Below are positions 1 to 8,251 of a stretch of 64,000 nucleotides of DNA, in pieces. The notes beneath the pieces are model-generated. The model made no database searches, was not told the origin of the DNA, and saw only the letters and a program-made list of their open reading frames with translations. The stretch is from CF-118 sp035689345 (GTDB lineage Bacteria > Chloroflexota > Dormibacteria > Dormibacterales > Dormibacteraceae): contig DASSLR010000052.1 in assembly GCA_035689345.1 (NCBI GenBank), positions 1 through 64,000 of the forward strand. The letters are read 5' to 3'. Within the stretch, counting starts at the first letter, position 1. The number at the start of each line of letters is the position of its first letter. The position numbers and the translations under genes were made by a program.

Positions 1-486
1 TTTGCTCAGAAGGTCATCATCGTCCCTGGTTACGGCATGGCGGTGGCCCAGGCACAGCACAAGATCTGGGAGTTGTGTCAGCTCCTGATCGATCGCGGAG
101 TGACGGTGAAATTCGCCATTCACCCGGTGGCAGGCCGCATGCCCGGGCACATGAACGTGCTCCTGGCCGAAGCCGGCGTCCCCTACGACCTGATATCCGA
201 CCTCGACGAGATCAACTCCGAGTTCGAGACCGCGGATGTCGCGCTCATCATCGGCGCCAACGACGTCGTCAACCCGGTGGCGCGCACCGACAAGTCCAGC
301 CCGATCTACGGCATGCCGATCCTCAACGCCGACAAGGCGAAGAACATCGTTTTCATGAAGCGTTCTATGCGGCCGGGCTTTGCCGGCATCGACAACGACC
401 TGCTCTACGACCCGAAGACGATCATGTTCTTCGGCGACGCCAAGGATTCGCTGACGAAGCTGGTCAACGCCGTCAAAGCGGCCTGA
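1..486 (+). CDS. pntB: NAD(P) transhydrogenase subunit beta, C-terminal part (5' truncated)
   Basis: This is the C-terminal 161 residues of PntB; the reading frame is open from base 1, so the gene starts outside the window. The membrane enzyme couples hydride transfer between NADH and NADP+ to proton movement. The part seen is the NADP(H)-binding domain III, with the motifs GYGMAVAQAQH near the window start, GANDVVNPVA in the middle, and GMPILNADKAKNIVFMKRSM followed by PGFAGIDNDL near the end. It stops with TGA at 484-486. A twin-palindrome element lies 11 bp downstream. Family assignment is secure. Confidence 0.96.
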   Translation, partial: FAQKVIIVPGYGMAVAQAQHKIWELCQLLIDRGVTVKFAIHPVAGRMPGHMNVLLAEAGVPYDLISDLDEINSEFETADVALIIGANDVVNPVARTDKSSPIYGMPILNADKAKNIVFMKRSMRPGFAGIDNDLLYDPKTIMFFGDAKDSLTKLVNAVKAA

Positions 487-497
487 GCCGCAACCCC

Positions 498-557
498 GCG
501 TTTGCATGCAAACGCAGTGAATTTGGCGCGAATTCCGCGCGTTTGTATACAAACGCG
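498..557. repeat. Twin-palindrome intergenic element, copy 1
   Basis: Two perfect palindromes lie just after pntB. The first, GCGTTTGCATGCAAACGC, is at 498-515 (centre 506.5). The second, CGCGTTTGTATACAAACGCG, is at 538-557 (centre 547.5). Their centres are 41 bp apart. Between them GAATT (519-523) and AATTC (531-535) form a third dyad centred on 527, exactly midway. Four further copies with the same 41-bp spacing occur in this window. The function is unknown; protein-dimer sites or a REP-like element are possible. Confidence 0.85.
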
Positions 558-721
558 GTGGGAGTGAGAGGGCGCACAAAGAGAGCGAGCGCCGTCCATT
601 TCGGATCGACGCTCGCGCCGCGAAGAGGGTGTGGTGGTCTAGATGCTAGTCCCGCCAGGGAAAATGCGTTAGTGGGCAGGCCACAAAAGCCTTGACCACC
701 GGTTGTGGCGCGGCTCGAGCC

Positions 722-727
722 TAAAAT
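722..727 (+). promoter_or_regulatory. Candidate -10 box, probably for a leaderless transcript
   Basis: TAAAAT lies 9 bp before the ATG at 737, so transcription would begin within a few bases of the start codon. No good -35 is found at normal spacing; TTGACC at 692-697 is 24 bp away, which is too far. The rest of 558-721 shows no gene. Confidence 0.4.
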
Positions 728-736
728 CCCGGCCCA

Positions 737-1459
737 ATGGACGCTTCCGCCGAGCTTCTCGTGCTGACGATCGGCCTGCTCACGGTCTACGTCCTGGGCG
801 TCGGGGGAAGCACGGCGGGCGCGATCCGGATCCGAGAGCGGTGGCGCCAGAGGCCCGTGGACCCGGCGAGGCTCGATCCGGGCCCCGGCCGTGAGCTGAA
901 GCTGAGCGCCCCATCCCTGACGGCCGGGCTGCGCCGGCTGCGGCTGGCCGGCTGGCTCGCCTTCCCCGCCGCGCTGGCGCTGGCCGTGTTCGCCGACCGG
1001 CCCTACCCGTGGGTGGCGCCGGCGGCCGTCCTGCTGATGGTGGCCCTGAACGCCTTCTACTTCACCGCCATGCAGAACATGGGCGAGGAGCTGACGCTCT
1101 CGCCGGACGGCTTCCAGATCGGTGCGGCCGGCCGGACGAAGAAGGTGCGGTGGGCCCACGTCACCGAGTTCACCGGCGCGCGCGTCGGCGCGTTCACAGC
1201 GGCCAGGATGTCGGACACGGACGACTGGCAGGACCCGCGCGCCCGCCCGAACGTGATCTTCTACCGCCTCAACAGGGCCCTGGTCACGCCCCGCAAGACC
1301 GTGCTCCAGCGCCTGCTCGGCTTCTCTTACTACGACGGCATCATTCGCAATGCGTTCGGCATATCGACCGAACAGCTGCTGCGCGCGCTGAAGAACTGGC
1401 ACCGAGTGGCCCTCGAATCGGAGGACCTGCCGTTGCGGCCTAAGCGCGCGCGGCCTTGA
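737..1459 (+). CDS. Membrane protein of unknown function with a soluble C-terminal domain
   Basis: This is a 240-residue protein. A first hydrophobic helix (about residues 6-28) is followed by a basic loop, then two closely spaced helices (about 70-105). The rest is soluble and includes the stretch GEELTLSPDGFQIG, which by eye resembles the beta-strand start of bacterial PH-like domains in small membrane proteins; that is a weak resemblance. I do not recognise a catalytic motif. The start is the ATG at 737, 9 bp after a possible -10 box. The 3' end overlaps the convergent oxidoreductase gene by 20 bp. Confidence 0.75.
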   Translation: MDASAELLVLTIGLLTVYVLGVGGSTAGAIRIRERWRQRPVDPARLDPGPGRELKLSAPSLTAGLRRLRLAGWLAFPAALALAVFADRPYPWVAPAAVLLMVALNAFYFTAMQNMGEELTLSPDGFQIGAAGRTKKVRWAHVTEFTGARVGAFTAARMSDTDDWQDPRARPNVIFYRLNRALVTPRKTVLQRLLGFSYYDGIIRNAFGISTEQLLRALKNWHRVALESEDLPLRPKRARP

Positions 1460-2234
1460 GGATCCTCTCCAGCAGCCGCGTGTCGAACGGCTTGGCGAGC
1501 CGCAGGACGAAGTGCTGCAGCCCGGCCTCCAGCCACGCGTCCACGTCCTTCTCGGTGCGCACGCTCACGTTCGCCGTGCGCTCGATCTCGCGCGGGTCGC
1601 GACCGATCTCGCGGCAGTAGCCGTCGAGGATCGCCGACTTTCGCGCGTACTCGTCGGGATCGCCGAGCGCGTTCCACATCTGCGCGTGCTCGGCCACCAG
1701 GCGCAGCGTCACCTTCTCGCCGCCGCCGCCGATGAGAATCGGCATCGGACCGGCCGGTCCCGGTTTCAGCCGGGCGATCCTCTCCTTGATCCGCGGCAGG
1801 GCAACCTTCAGCGTGCGCAGGCGGTCGCGTGCTTCGCCGAACTCGTACCCGTATTCGTCGTAGTCGTGCTCGAACCATCCCGCGCCGAGTCCGAGCACGA
1901 AGCGGCCGCCCGAAAGCTGGTCGATGGTGCCCGCCATGTAGGCGATGAGATCCGGATTGCGGTAACCGATGGCGCTGACCATCGGACCGATCTGTGGTGC
2001 GGTGGTTTCGACGGCCGCCGCGGCGAGCAGCGACCAGCACTCGAACTGATTGCCCTCAGGATCGCCGTAGAGCGGAAAGAAGTGATCCCAGAACCAGATG
2101 CTGTCGACGCCGAGCGAGTCGGCGTGTCGCCACGCGTCGCGCAGCTCGGTGATCGTGCACTGCTGCGGGTGAATCGTGACGCCGACCTTGAACCGCCTGG
2201 CTTCCCTCGCTGTGCCACCATGTGCGTTCTGCAT
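1440..2234 (-). CDS. LLM-class (probably F420-dependent) oxidoreductase
   Basis: This luciferase-like TIM-barrel flavin/F420 oxidoreductase has 264 residues. Family features include the N-terminal strand VGVTIHPQ, the segment IWFWDHFFPL, the conserved SGGRFVLGLGAGW after the substrate-side helices, and the phosphate-binding-type loop PILIGGGGEK. Related actinobacterial and Chloroflexota enzymes use cofactor F420; the substrate cannot be predicted. The ATG at 2234 overlaps the ATG of the divergent GNAT gene (2233), and a GTG two codons earlier (2240) is an alternative. Neither start has a clear ribosome-binding site. The 3' end overlaps the convergent membrane-protein gene. Confidence 0.88.
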   Translation of the reverse strand: MQNAHGGTAREARRFKVGVTIHPQQCTITELRDAWRHADSLGVDSIWFWDHFFPLYGDPEGNQFECWSLLAAAAVETTAPQIGPMVSAIGYRNPDLIAYMAGTIDQLSGGRFVLGLGAGWFEHDYDEYGYEFGEARDRLRTLKVALPRIKERIARLKPGPAGPMPILIGGGGEKVTLRLVAEHAQMWNALGDPDEYARKSAILDGYCREIGRDPREIERTANVSVRTEKDVDAWLEAGLQHFVLRLAKPFDTRLLERILKAARA

Positions 2235-3294
2235 GGCCACTGACCTGATACCACGAGAAGTCCACCTTGATTCCGCGGACGCGGAATTCTGGCGTCGCTA
2301 TCACGCGTTCAGGCGCGCGCGCTGGGAAGAGGTGCGGCCGGAGGATCCGGTGATGCCGGACGACGTCGATCGTGACCGCATCGTCAGCGGCCTGAAGTAC
2401 GAGATAAACGACGCCTTCGAGGTGCTCGACGGCGACAAGATGGTCAGCTGGCTCCGGACGGCTGTCACCAGGCCGGATGCGCCCGGCTACGAGAGCAATC
2501 GCTACTTCCTGTGGACCACGTTCAGCGTGCTCGCGTCGCATCGCCGCCGCGGCATCGGGCGCGCGCATCTGCCGCTGGTCCTCGAGGTGATGGACCGGCA
2601 CGGCTGCCATACGGTGAGCTTCGAAAGCGAGGAAGAGTCAGGCCACGCGTTTCTCAACTGGCTCGGCGCCGAGAAGAAGTCAGAGGGCGCTGAAAACCGG
2701 CTGCACATCCCCGACGTGGACTGGGCGATGATGCGGCGCTGGATCGACGAGGGCGCTCAGAGATCGCCGCAGACCAGGCTCGAGGTCTACGACGACCACA
2801 TCCCCGAGGCGATGCTCGAAGAGTTCGCGCCGCAGCTACAGGCGCTCATGAACACGATGCCCTGGGACGACCTCGACCACGGCGAGATCACGATCACCCC
2901 GCAGATGCTGCGCGACGACTACCAACGCTGGGATGCCGGCGGCTTGAAGCATCACACGGTGCTGACGCGCGAGCCCGACGGTGTCATCTCGGGGATGACC
3001 GACCTGTCCTGGGCGCCGTACCGGCCGACCATCCTCGTGCAGTTCTTCACCGGAGTGCGCCCCGAGGCGCGCGGTCGCGGCATCGGCAAATGGATCAAGG
3101 CCTACATGCTCGTCCGCATGCACGAGCTCTATCCGGACGTGGAATGGGTCTCGACCGGCAACGCCGATTCGAACGGGCCCATGCTGGCGATCAACAAGAG
3201 GATGGGGTTCAAGCGCCACCGCTGGGGCGCGGAGTATCAGATGAGCCGCGAAAGGCTGGCCGAACGGATCGAGGAGCTGGTCGCGAAGGCCTAG
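2233..3294 (+). CDS. Tandem-domain GNAT N-acetyltransferase
   Basis: The 353-residue protein has two GNAT folds in tandem, as in mycothiol-synthase-like and related double-GNAT enzymes. The N-terminal domain has the acetyl-CoA loop RRRGIG near residue 100. The C-terminal domain has the stronger motif EARGRGIGKWIKAYML and ends with the typical TGNADSNGPMLAINKRMGF strand-helix signature. The substrate is unknown. I chose the ATG at 2233 (protein begins MATDLIPREV) over a GTG at 2176 lying inside the divergent gene. The stop is 7 bp from the stop of the next, convergent gene. Confidence 0.88.
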   Translation: MATDLIPREVHLDSADAEFWRRYHAFRRARWEEVRPEDPVMPDDVDRDRIVSGLKYEINDAFEVLDGDKMVSWLRTAVTRPDAPGYESNRYFLWTTFSVLASHRRRGIGRAHLPLVLEVMDRHGCHTVSFESEEESGHAFLNWLGAEKKSEGAENRLHIPDVDWAMMRRWIDEGAQRSPQTRLEVYDDHIPEAMLEEFAPQLQALMNTMPWDDLDHGEITITPQMLRDDYQRWDAGGLKHHTVLTREPDGVISGMTDLSWAPYRPTILVQFFTGVRPEARGRGIGKWIKAYMLVRMHELYPDVEWVSTGNADSNGPMLAINKRMGFKRHRWGAEYQMSRERLAERIEELVAKA

Positions 3295-3301
3295 CCGCTG
3301 G

Positions 3302-4231
3302 TCAGGCGCTGCGTCCGCTCCGCACGCTCCGCGCGAGCAGCGTCACCCCGATGATGATCAGCAGCACCGGGAGCGCGGCGCGTCCGACGATCCCGTAGTC
3401 GGTGCCTGAGATCTGGAAGATCGACTCGAAGACGACGAAGCCGATCATGAACATGAGCGCGGCCCAGAACATGACGTTGCGGCCGAGCCGGATCTGCTTC
3501 GGATCGCGCACCCGCAAGCCCTGGAGGAACAGTCCGAGCCCGACTCCTCCGGGCAATACGAGCGTCCAGGCGAACGCCCAGCTCGCCCAGTCGCTCGTCG
3601 CGTTCTGGTAGGCGAGCACGAGCCCGGTGACCGTGATGATTCCGCCTGGCACCAGCGCACCCGTGCCGAGGCTGACGAAGCCGACGACGAGCAGCGTCAG
3701 GCCCGGGATGATCACGTAGAGGGGCCAGCCGTAGTTGCTGAGATCGATGTCGAAGAGCCGCATGATCAGAAAGAAGACCCCGACGACGACCAGGACGATG
3801 CCGAGCGCCAGCCCCGAGCTGGTTCCGCCCGTACGCGGCGCGGGCGGGGGGTAGGCCGGCGGGGGCACCCACGCCGACGTGGTCGGGGCCGGTGTCTCAG
3901 GAGCCGTGACCGCGGGTGTGGTGACCTCTTCCGCCGGGGGCGGCGGCTCGGGCTCGGGCTCCGGCTCGGTGGCCGCCGCGGCGGCCTCCGGTTCCGTGTG
4001 CGCGGGGAGCTCTGGCTCTTCCTCCGGCTCCGGAAGCTCGGGCGCCTCCTCAGGGGTCTCTTCCCGAGCCGGCGAGTCCGCGAGCGCGGCCCGGATCGCA
4101 TCTAGCTGCGAAGGGCGGTTCTCGGTGGCGGCTTCGCCCTCCTCTTCGGCCTCTGGGGCGCCGGCTCCCGTCGGCTTGAGGTTCTGATCGTCGGGGTTCT
4201 TGAGGTCCTTGGGCTTCCTGGTTCGGGGCAT
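3302..4231 (-). CDS. Six-helix membrane protein with acidic/proline-rich N-terminus
   Basis: The 309-residue protein has two parts. The first ~150 residues are disordered and rich in Glu, Pro and Ala, including short EP repeats. The C-terminal half carries about six transmembrane helices, beginning SGLALGIVLVVVGVFFLIMR and ending LPVLLIIIGVTLLARS, in the manner of small LiaI/LiaF-type membrane domains. No enzyme motif is visible. It starts with ATG 13 bp after thiD and is probably the last gene of the TPP-riboswitch-controlled cytX-thiD transcript, although a separate promoter cannot be excluded. The low-complexity N-terminus also creates a long Gly/Ser-rich antisense frame that is not a gene. 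Confidence 0.72.
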   Translation of the reverse strand: MPRTRKPKDLKNPDDQNLKPTGAGAPEAEEEGEAATENRPSQLDAIRAALADSPAREETPEEAPELPEPEEEPELPAHTEPEAAAAATEPEPEPEPPPPAEEVTTPAVTAPETPAPTTSAWVPPPAYPPPAPRTGGTSSGLALGIVLVVVGVFFLIMRLFDIDLSNYGWPLYVIIPGLTLLVVGFVSLGTGALVPGGIITVTGLVLAYQNATSDWASWAFAWTLVLPGGVGLGLFLQGLRVRDPKQIRLGRNVMFWAALMFMIGFVVFESIFQISGTDYGIVGRAALPVLLIIIGVTLLARSVRSGRSA

Positions 4232-4244
4232 TGCCGCTGGTAGC

Positions 4245-5054
4245 TTAAACGGCCCTCCGGTCGCTTGGTTGCGGTCCGAACATGGGATTCACGGGCCCAT
4301 GTCCGCGGCCGATCTCGAGCCCGAATTCGATCGCATGCGTGATGAATTCCTTGGCCTCGCGAGTCGCGGTCAACGGATCGAGGCCTCGGGCCAGGCCCGC
4401 CGCGATGGCGGCCGAAAACGCGCAGCCGCTGCCGTGCGTGTTGGCTGACTCGACCCGAGGCGCGCTCAGCTCGAGCAACTCTTGACCGTCGAAATAGACG
4501 TCGGTGGCGTCGCCTTCCGCGTGCCCGCCCTTCACGATCACCACGCGCGGCCCCAGCTCGCGCAGCTCACGCGCGGCCGAGCGCCGCTCGTCCAGCGAGC
4601 GGATGTGATGCCCCAGCAGCACCTCGGCCTCGGGCAGGTTCGGTGTGATGACCAGCGCCAGTGGCAAGAGGCGCGACCGCAGCGCCTCGACCGCGTCGTC
4701 GCGAAGGAGCTTGGCGCCACCCTTCGCGACCATGACCGGATCGACGACGAGCTGCGCGATGTGATGAGCATCTATCGCGTCGGCGACGGCGCTGATGATC
4801 TCGGCCGACGAAAGCATCCCCGTCTTGGCGGCGCGCACGTCGAGGTCGGCCGTGACGGCGTCGATCTGAGCGCGAATCAGCCTCACCGGCAGCTCCAGGA
4901 TGTCGGTCACGTCGACCGTGTTCTGCGCGGTGATGGCGGTGATCGCCGACGTGCCGTGGACGCCGAGGGCGGCAAACGTCTTCAGGTCGGCCTGGATGCC
5001 CGCGCCTCCGCCGGAATCCGAGCCCGCGATCGTGAGCGCGACCGGCAGCTTCAC
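4245..5054 (-). CDS. thiD: Hydroxymethylpyrimidine/phosphomethylpyrimidine kinase
   Basis: ThiD phosphorylates HMP and HMP-phosphate to HMP-diphosphate in thiamine synthesis. The 269-residue protein is of normal length, with the ribokinase-fold motifs [17 protein letters not shown] at the N-terminus, [11 protein letters not shown] in the middle, [13 protein letters not shown], and the anion-hole/catalytic signature [17 protein letters not shown] near the C-terminus. The GTG start at 5054 overlaps the cytX stop in a GTGA, so the two are translationally coupled. With the upstream HMP-type transporter and TPP riboswitch the context points to salvage of imported HMP. The open frame continues upstream inside cytX, but that part is not ThiD. 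Confidence 0.95.
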   Translation of the reverse strand: MKLPVALTIAGSDSGGGAGIQADLKTFAALGVHGTSAITAITAQNTVDVTDILELPVRLIRAQIDAVTADLDVRAAKTGMLSSAEIISAVADAIDAHHIAQLVVDPVMVAKGGAKLLRDDAVEALRSRLLPLALVITPNLPEAEVLLGHHIRSLDERRSAARELRELGPRVVIVKGGHAEGDATDVYFDGQELLELSAPRVESANTHGSGCAFSAAIAAGLARGLDPLTATREAKEFITHAIEFGLEIGRGHGPVNPMFGPQPSDRRAV

Positions 5055-6421
5055 AGGCGACGCAGGACCAGGTAGGCGATCGCGGCGACGCCGATGCTGA
5101 CGAGCCCGCTGACGTCGGCACCCTGCAGTGCGTTGATCACACCATCGTTGAAGTACGGCCTGACACCGGAGATGTTGCCGAAGAGGTTCTGGTAGTTGAC
5201 GAAGCCGAGGCTTGCCAGCGTGCCGGCCAGCCAGGCCAGCAGGGCCGCGGCCGGCCGGGCCTTGCCTTCGAACACGAAGAAGCTGAGCAGCACGACCGCC
5301 GCCCATGCGGGCGCCCAGAGATACGTGAGGATCAGAAAGTCCTCGTACGCGACGTGGAAGTCCGTGACCAGGACCGCGTAGACGGCCACGGCGGTGCCGA
5401 GGATGCCGCACCCCAAAGCGCTCTGCCAGCGCTTCAAGCGGATCCCCATCGTCAGCGCCACCAGGCCGGCGGTGTAGACGTCGAGATAGTTCGCCCAGAT
5501 CTCGCCAAGCACGACGAAAACGAAGAACGGAGTTGCGATCCACCACGGTGCATACGTGTCGATCACCGCCAGCGGCCCACTCTCCGATGCCACGTGCCAA
5601 TTGATGGTCGGCAGCAGAAGACCGAACAGGCCGAGCAGGATCATCGGCAGGGTCACGCCTACGACGGGCCAGAATGTGATGGCGCGTACAGGGCTCGTTC
5701 GCGGCAGGTAGCGCGAGTAATCGCTCGCGAAGGGATACCACGATGCCACGAGTGCAAAGCAGGTCATGAAGCCGAGCACGAAGCCTCCCGCAGTCGGCGC
5801 CACGTGCACAGCAGGAATGTCCCAGCGATTGAACTGAGGAATCAGCGCGACGAACGTCGCGGCTGACACGAGAGCAAAGACGATCGCGCCGTATTTCTCG
5901 AGCACCTTGATGGTCTGGTGGCCGTAGATCGCGACAACGACGCTGACGGCCGCTATCAAAAGGACCAACACGAGCGTCACTCGACGACTCTCCGAGCCGA
6001 CGAGCTGCGCGCCCGCCTGGGCGGCGATCACGCAGTCGACGGCGAACCACCCGACAGCGAGGAAGAGGGTGAGCGCCGCGCCGACGTAGGAGCCGCGCCG
6101 GCCGAAGATGCCGCGCGTGAAGACGATCTGCGGGAGGCCTGATCGAGGACCTGTGTTGCTCAGCAATCCGAGGATCACGGCCGCGGCGATCGTGCCGAGC
6201 GTGGTGGCGGCGAGGCCGTCCCACACACCAAGGCCGTAGTACGTCGTCAGCAGGCTGGCCGTGAAGAGGCTCGCGTAGTTGACGAACGCGCCCGCCCAGA
6301 GAAACCCGAGCTCTCGCGGCCTGCCGTGCCGCTCGGTGTCGGGGATCGCTTCGATGCCGTGGCTCTCGACCTGGCCGAAGGAGTCGACTCCCTCGACGGT
6401 CTTGACGCCGGCGTCAGACAT
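5051..6421 (-). CDS. cytX: NCS1-family permease, probable hydroxymethylpyrimidine transporter
   Basis: The 456-residue protein has about 12 transmembrane helices and belongs to the cytosine/purine (NCS1) permease family. After a hydrophilic N-terminus come typical helices such as [20 protein letters not shown], the loop [19 protein letters not shown] and [12 protein letters not shown]1 members located under a TPP riboswitch and beside thiD are called CytX and are thought to import HMP; that functional call rests on context here. The ATG at 6421 lies directly after the riboswitch, whose 3' strand contains the GGAGGG ribosome-binding site. Its TGA overlaps the thiD GTG. Confidence 0.9.
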   Translation of the reverse strand: MSDAGVKTVEGVDSFGQVESHGIEAIPDTERHGRPRELGFLWAGAFVNYASLFTASLLTTYYGLGVWDGLAATTLGTIAAAVILGLLSNTGPRSGLPQIVFTRGIFGRRGSYVGAALTLFLAVGWFAVDCVIAAQAGAQLVGSESRRVTLVLVLLIAAVSVVVAIYGHQTIKVLEKYGAIVFALVSAATFVALIPQFNRWDIPAVHVAPTAGGFVLGFMTCFALVASWYPFASDYSRYLPRTSPVRAITFWPVVGVTLPMILLGLFGLLLPTINWHVASESGPLAVIDTYAPWWIATPFFVFVVLGEIWANYLDVYTAGLVALTMGIRLKRWQSALGCGILGTAVAVYAVLVTDFHVAYEDFLILTYLWAPAWAAVVLLSFFVFEGKARPAAALLAWLAGTLASLGFVNYQNLFGNISGVRPYFNDGVINALQGADVSGLVSIGVAAIAYLVLRRL

Positions 6422-6427
6422 GGGTCC

Positions 6428-6520
6428 GTCCCTCCGCTGGCATTACCCAGTTCAGGTGCATGCGGTCGGCGTCGTGCGCGCCCTCTCAGCCCGGCCTGAT
6501 CCGAGCTCCCGCGTGTTCCG
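6428..6520 (-). promoter_or_regulatory. Thiamine pyrophosphate (TPP) riboswitch
   Basis: Read on the minus strand, the leader contains the conserved THI-box blocks in order: CTGAGAG (6489-6483), ACCTGA (6457-6452), GGGTAA (6448-6443) and the closing GCCAGCGGAGGGA (ending 6429). The 3' strand of the closing helix includes GGAGGG, 8 nt before the cytX ATG. TPP binding should therefore mask the ribosome-binding site. No T-rich terminator follows, which supports translational control. Confidence 0.93.
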
Positions 6521-6534
6521 ATTCTACGTCGGGG

Positions 6535-7326
6535 CTAGTGGTGCCTCCAGGGCGCGGGGAGGAGGTAGGACAGGACCCGGTAGACCTCCGGGTTGACACA
6601 AAGTCCCGCGTGACTGCCGTGGACCTCGATCGCGTTGATGTCGGGCCTCAAACACGCACGCCAGTTCACGACTCCGTCGGACCGCGAGTAGATCGAAGTG
6701 GTCGGCACCTTGGGCGGCGCGGCGAGGTCGCGGAGGAATCGCTGCTCGACGGAAGCGGGGTGCCCGTAGCGCATCACGTTGTAGACGTGGGCCGCGTGCA
6801 CGCCGGCCATCGTGATCGGGTGAATGTCGAAGGAATCCTTCAGCGGCGAACCCAGCGCGATGACCTGCTCGACCAGCTCAGGTTTGCGGTGCGCCAGCAC
6901 CTTGGCCAGCACCCCACCGCGGCTGTGACCGACGATCGAGACTCGCGCACCGGTCCGGCGGTGGAGCGCTGTCAGCCCGTCGATGAGCGGGCGCAGGATC
7001 ACCTCTGAGTAGTGGAGGTTGATGGAGACGCCCGCCGTACGCGGCTTGTAACCCACTCGGCGCAGCCAGTCGAACGACGTGCGCAGCGTCCAGTCGCCGG
7101 CGAGAAAACCGGGTATCAGCAGGACGGGACGGCCGAGGCCTGGCGGGACCTCGACGCCTCGATAGACGGGATCGCGAATGAGACGCAACCACTCGAGATA
7201 GAGGCGCCCTTCGAGCCACATCGGCGGGACCGGCCGCCACTGGCCCATGTGACGCAGCTCGGGCAGGACCGATGAGGTGATCTCTTCCCAGCGGCTTCGC
7301 CTGTGATGTCCGGAGACTGCTGCCAC
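6535..7326 (-). CDS. Lipase/esterase-like alpha/beta hydrolase, paralogue A
   Basis: The 263-residue alpha/beta hydrolase has the oxyanion strand VLLIPGFLAGDW, the nucleophile elbow VGHSRGGVLAKVLA (Ser), an acid in YSRSDGVVNW, and the putative catalytic His in GSHAGLCVNPEVY. It closely resembles the protein at 10730-11422, which has the same blocks in the same order, so the two are paralogues. The substrate is probably an acyl ester or lipid; this is inferred from the GHSRGG type and the partner near a WS/DGAT gene. The assigned start is GTG at 7326; an internal ATG about 27 codons later would also keep all motifs. It lies on the same strand as, and just upstream of, the riboswitch. Confidence 0.82.
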   Translation of the reverse strand: MAAVSGHHRRSRWEEITSSVLPELRHMGQWRPVPPMWLEGRLYLEWLRLIRDPVYRGVEVPPGLGRPVLLIPGFLAGDWTLRTSFDWLRRVGYKPRTAGVSINLHYSEVILRPLIDGLTALHRRTGARVSIVGHSRGGVLAKVLAHRKPELVEQVIALGSPLKDSFDIHPITMAGVHAAHVYNVMRYGHPASVEQRFLRDLAAPPKVPTTSIYSRSDGVVNWRACLRPDINAIEVHGSHAGLCVNPEVYRVLSYLLPAPWRHH

Positions 7327-7353
7327 GTTGTTGAAGTGTTGTTTGTGACTCCG

Positions 7354-8241
7354 TTAAGAGATGGCGGCGCGCTGGATTCTATACGCCATCCAGTCGGACA
7401 CGACCCTCATGAACAGATCGGGCGTCTCCATCATCGGCACGTGGCCGACTCCGTCGATCACCTCGAGCTCCCAACCGGGGATGCGGCGCACGAGCTCGCG
7501 GGCGGCCGCCACCGGAATGAGGCGGTCGAGCTCGCCCTGGACGACGAGCACGGGCGCCTTCACCTGGCGGGCGCGTGACCAGAATCGCGGGTCGGCCATG
7601 CGCAGGCCGAGAGATCGGGTGGCCTGCAGGAAAGCGCGCTGGTTCTGACTGCCGAGGCCGGCGCGATCCCGCGTCAATTGAATGTGCGCGTCGACGATCT
7701 CAGGGCTGAGGCGCGACGGCTCGGCGCACACCAGAGCGAGAACTTCTCGCACCAGCTGCTCGGGAGATACAGATCTCAATCGCCGGTCGAGCACGGACTC
7801 GGCGAGGCCGGGCACGGAAAGCGCGGCCATCACGCCCAGCATCGATGGCGCGGGCCTGCGCACGTGGACGCCTGGCACCGCCGGATCGACGAGCACGAGG
7901 CGATTCGCGAGCTCGGGATGGTCGGCGGCGAGGAGCACCGCGATGTGGCCGCCCATCGAATTGCCCATCAACACGACGGGCTCGTCGAAGAGACGCTCGA
8001 TGAAACCGCGAACGAGGTCGGCGTTCGCGCCGACTGCGGCTGACCTGTTGAACAGCGGCGTCTGGCCGAAACCCGCGAGGTCGAGCGCTACGGAGCGGTG
8101 TTGCCTCGCGAAGGCAGGGCCGACGTCCATCCAGTTGAGGGCGCTGCCACCCAGTCCATGCACCATGACCAGCGGCGTGCCCTCGCCGCCGAAGTCGAGA
8201 TAGTGAACAGGTCCGTCCACATCCGTGACCTTATGCCGCAT
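7354..8241 (-). CDS. Alpha/beta-fold hydrolase
   Basis: The 295-residue protein carries the standard alpha/beta-hydrolase layout: oxyanion motif VMVHGLGGSALNWMDV near the N-terminus, the DLAGFGQTP loop, nucleophile elbow LMGNSMGGHIAVLLA (Ser), acid in VVQGELDRLIPV and His in GVGHVPMMETPDLFM. Family relatives include haloalkane-dehalogenase-like and meta-cleavage hydrolases; the substrate is not predictable. ATG at 8241. It lies 27 bp upstream of the lipase-like gene on the same strand and 10 bp downstream of the TetR gene, so the three may be co-transcribed. Confidence 0.85.
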   Translation of the reverse strand: MRHKVTDVDGPVHYLDFGGEGTPLVMVHGLGGSALNWMDVGPAFARQHRSVALDLAGFGQTPLFNRSAAVGANADLVRGFIERLFDEPVVLMGNSMGGHIAVLLAADHPELANRLVLVDPAVPGVHVRRPAPSMLGVMAALSVPGLAESVLDRRLRSVSPEQLVREVLALVCAEPSRLSPEIVDAHIQLTRDRAGLGSQNQRAFLQATRSLGLRMADPRFWSRARQVKAPVLVVQGELDRLIPVAAARELVRRIPGWELEVIDGVGHVPMMETPDLFMRVVSDWMAYRIQRAAIS

Positions 8242-8251
8242 TGCGTCAATT

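Noticed and set aside
692..727. TTGACC/TAAAAT as a standard promoter pair
   Set aside because: The 24-bp spacer is too long; only the -10-like box is kept as a weak candidate.
3879..4187. Gly/Ser-repeat protein frame on the + strand
   Set aside because: It is the antisense translation of the Pro/Glu-rich N-terminus of the membrane protein at 3302-4231 and has no ribosome-binding site.
4245..6224. A single 659-residue protein ending in ThiD
   Set aside because: The upstream two thirds are out-of-frame reading of cytX; ThiD begins at GTG 5054 with its normal N-terminus and normal length.
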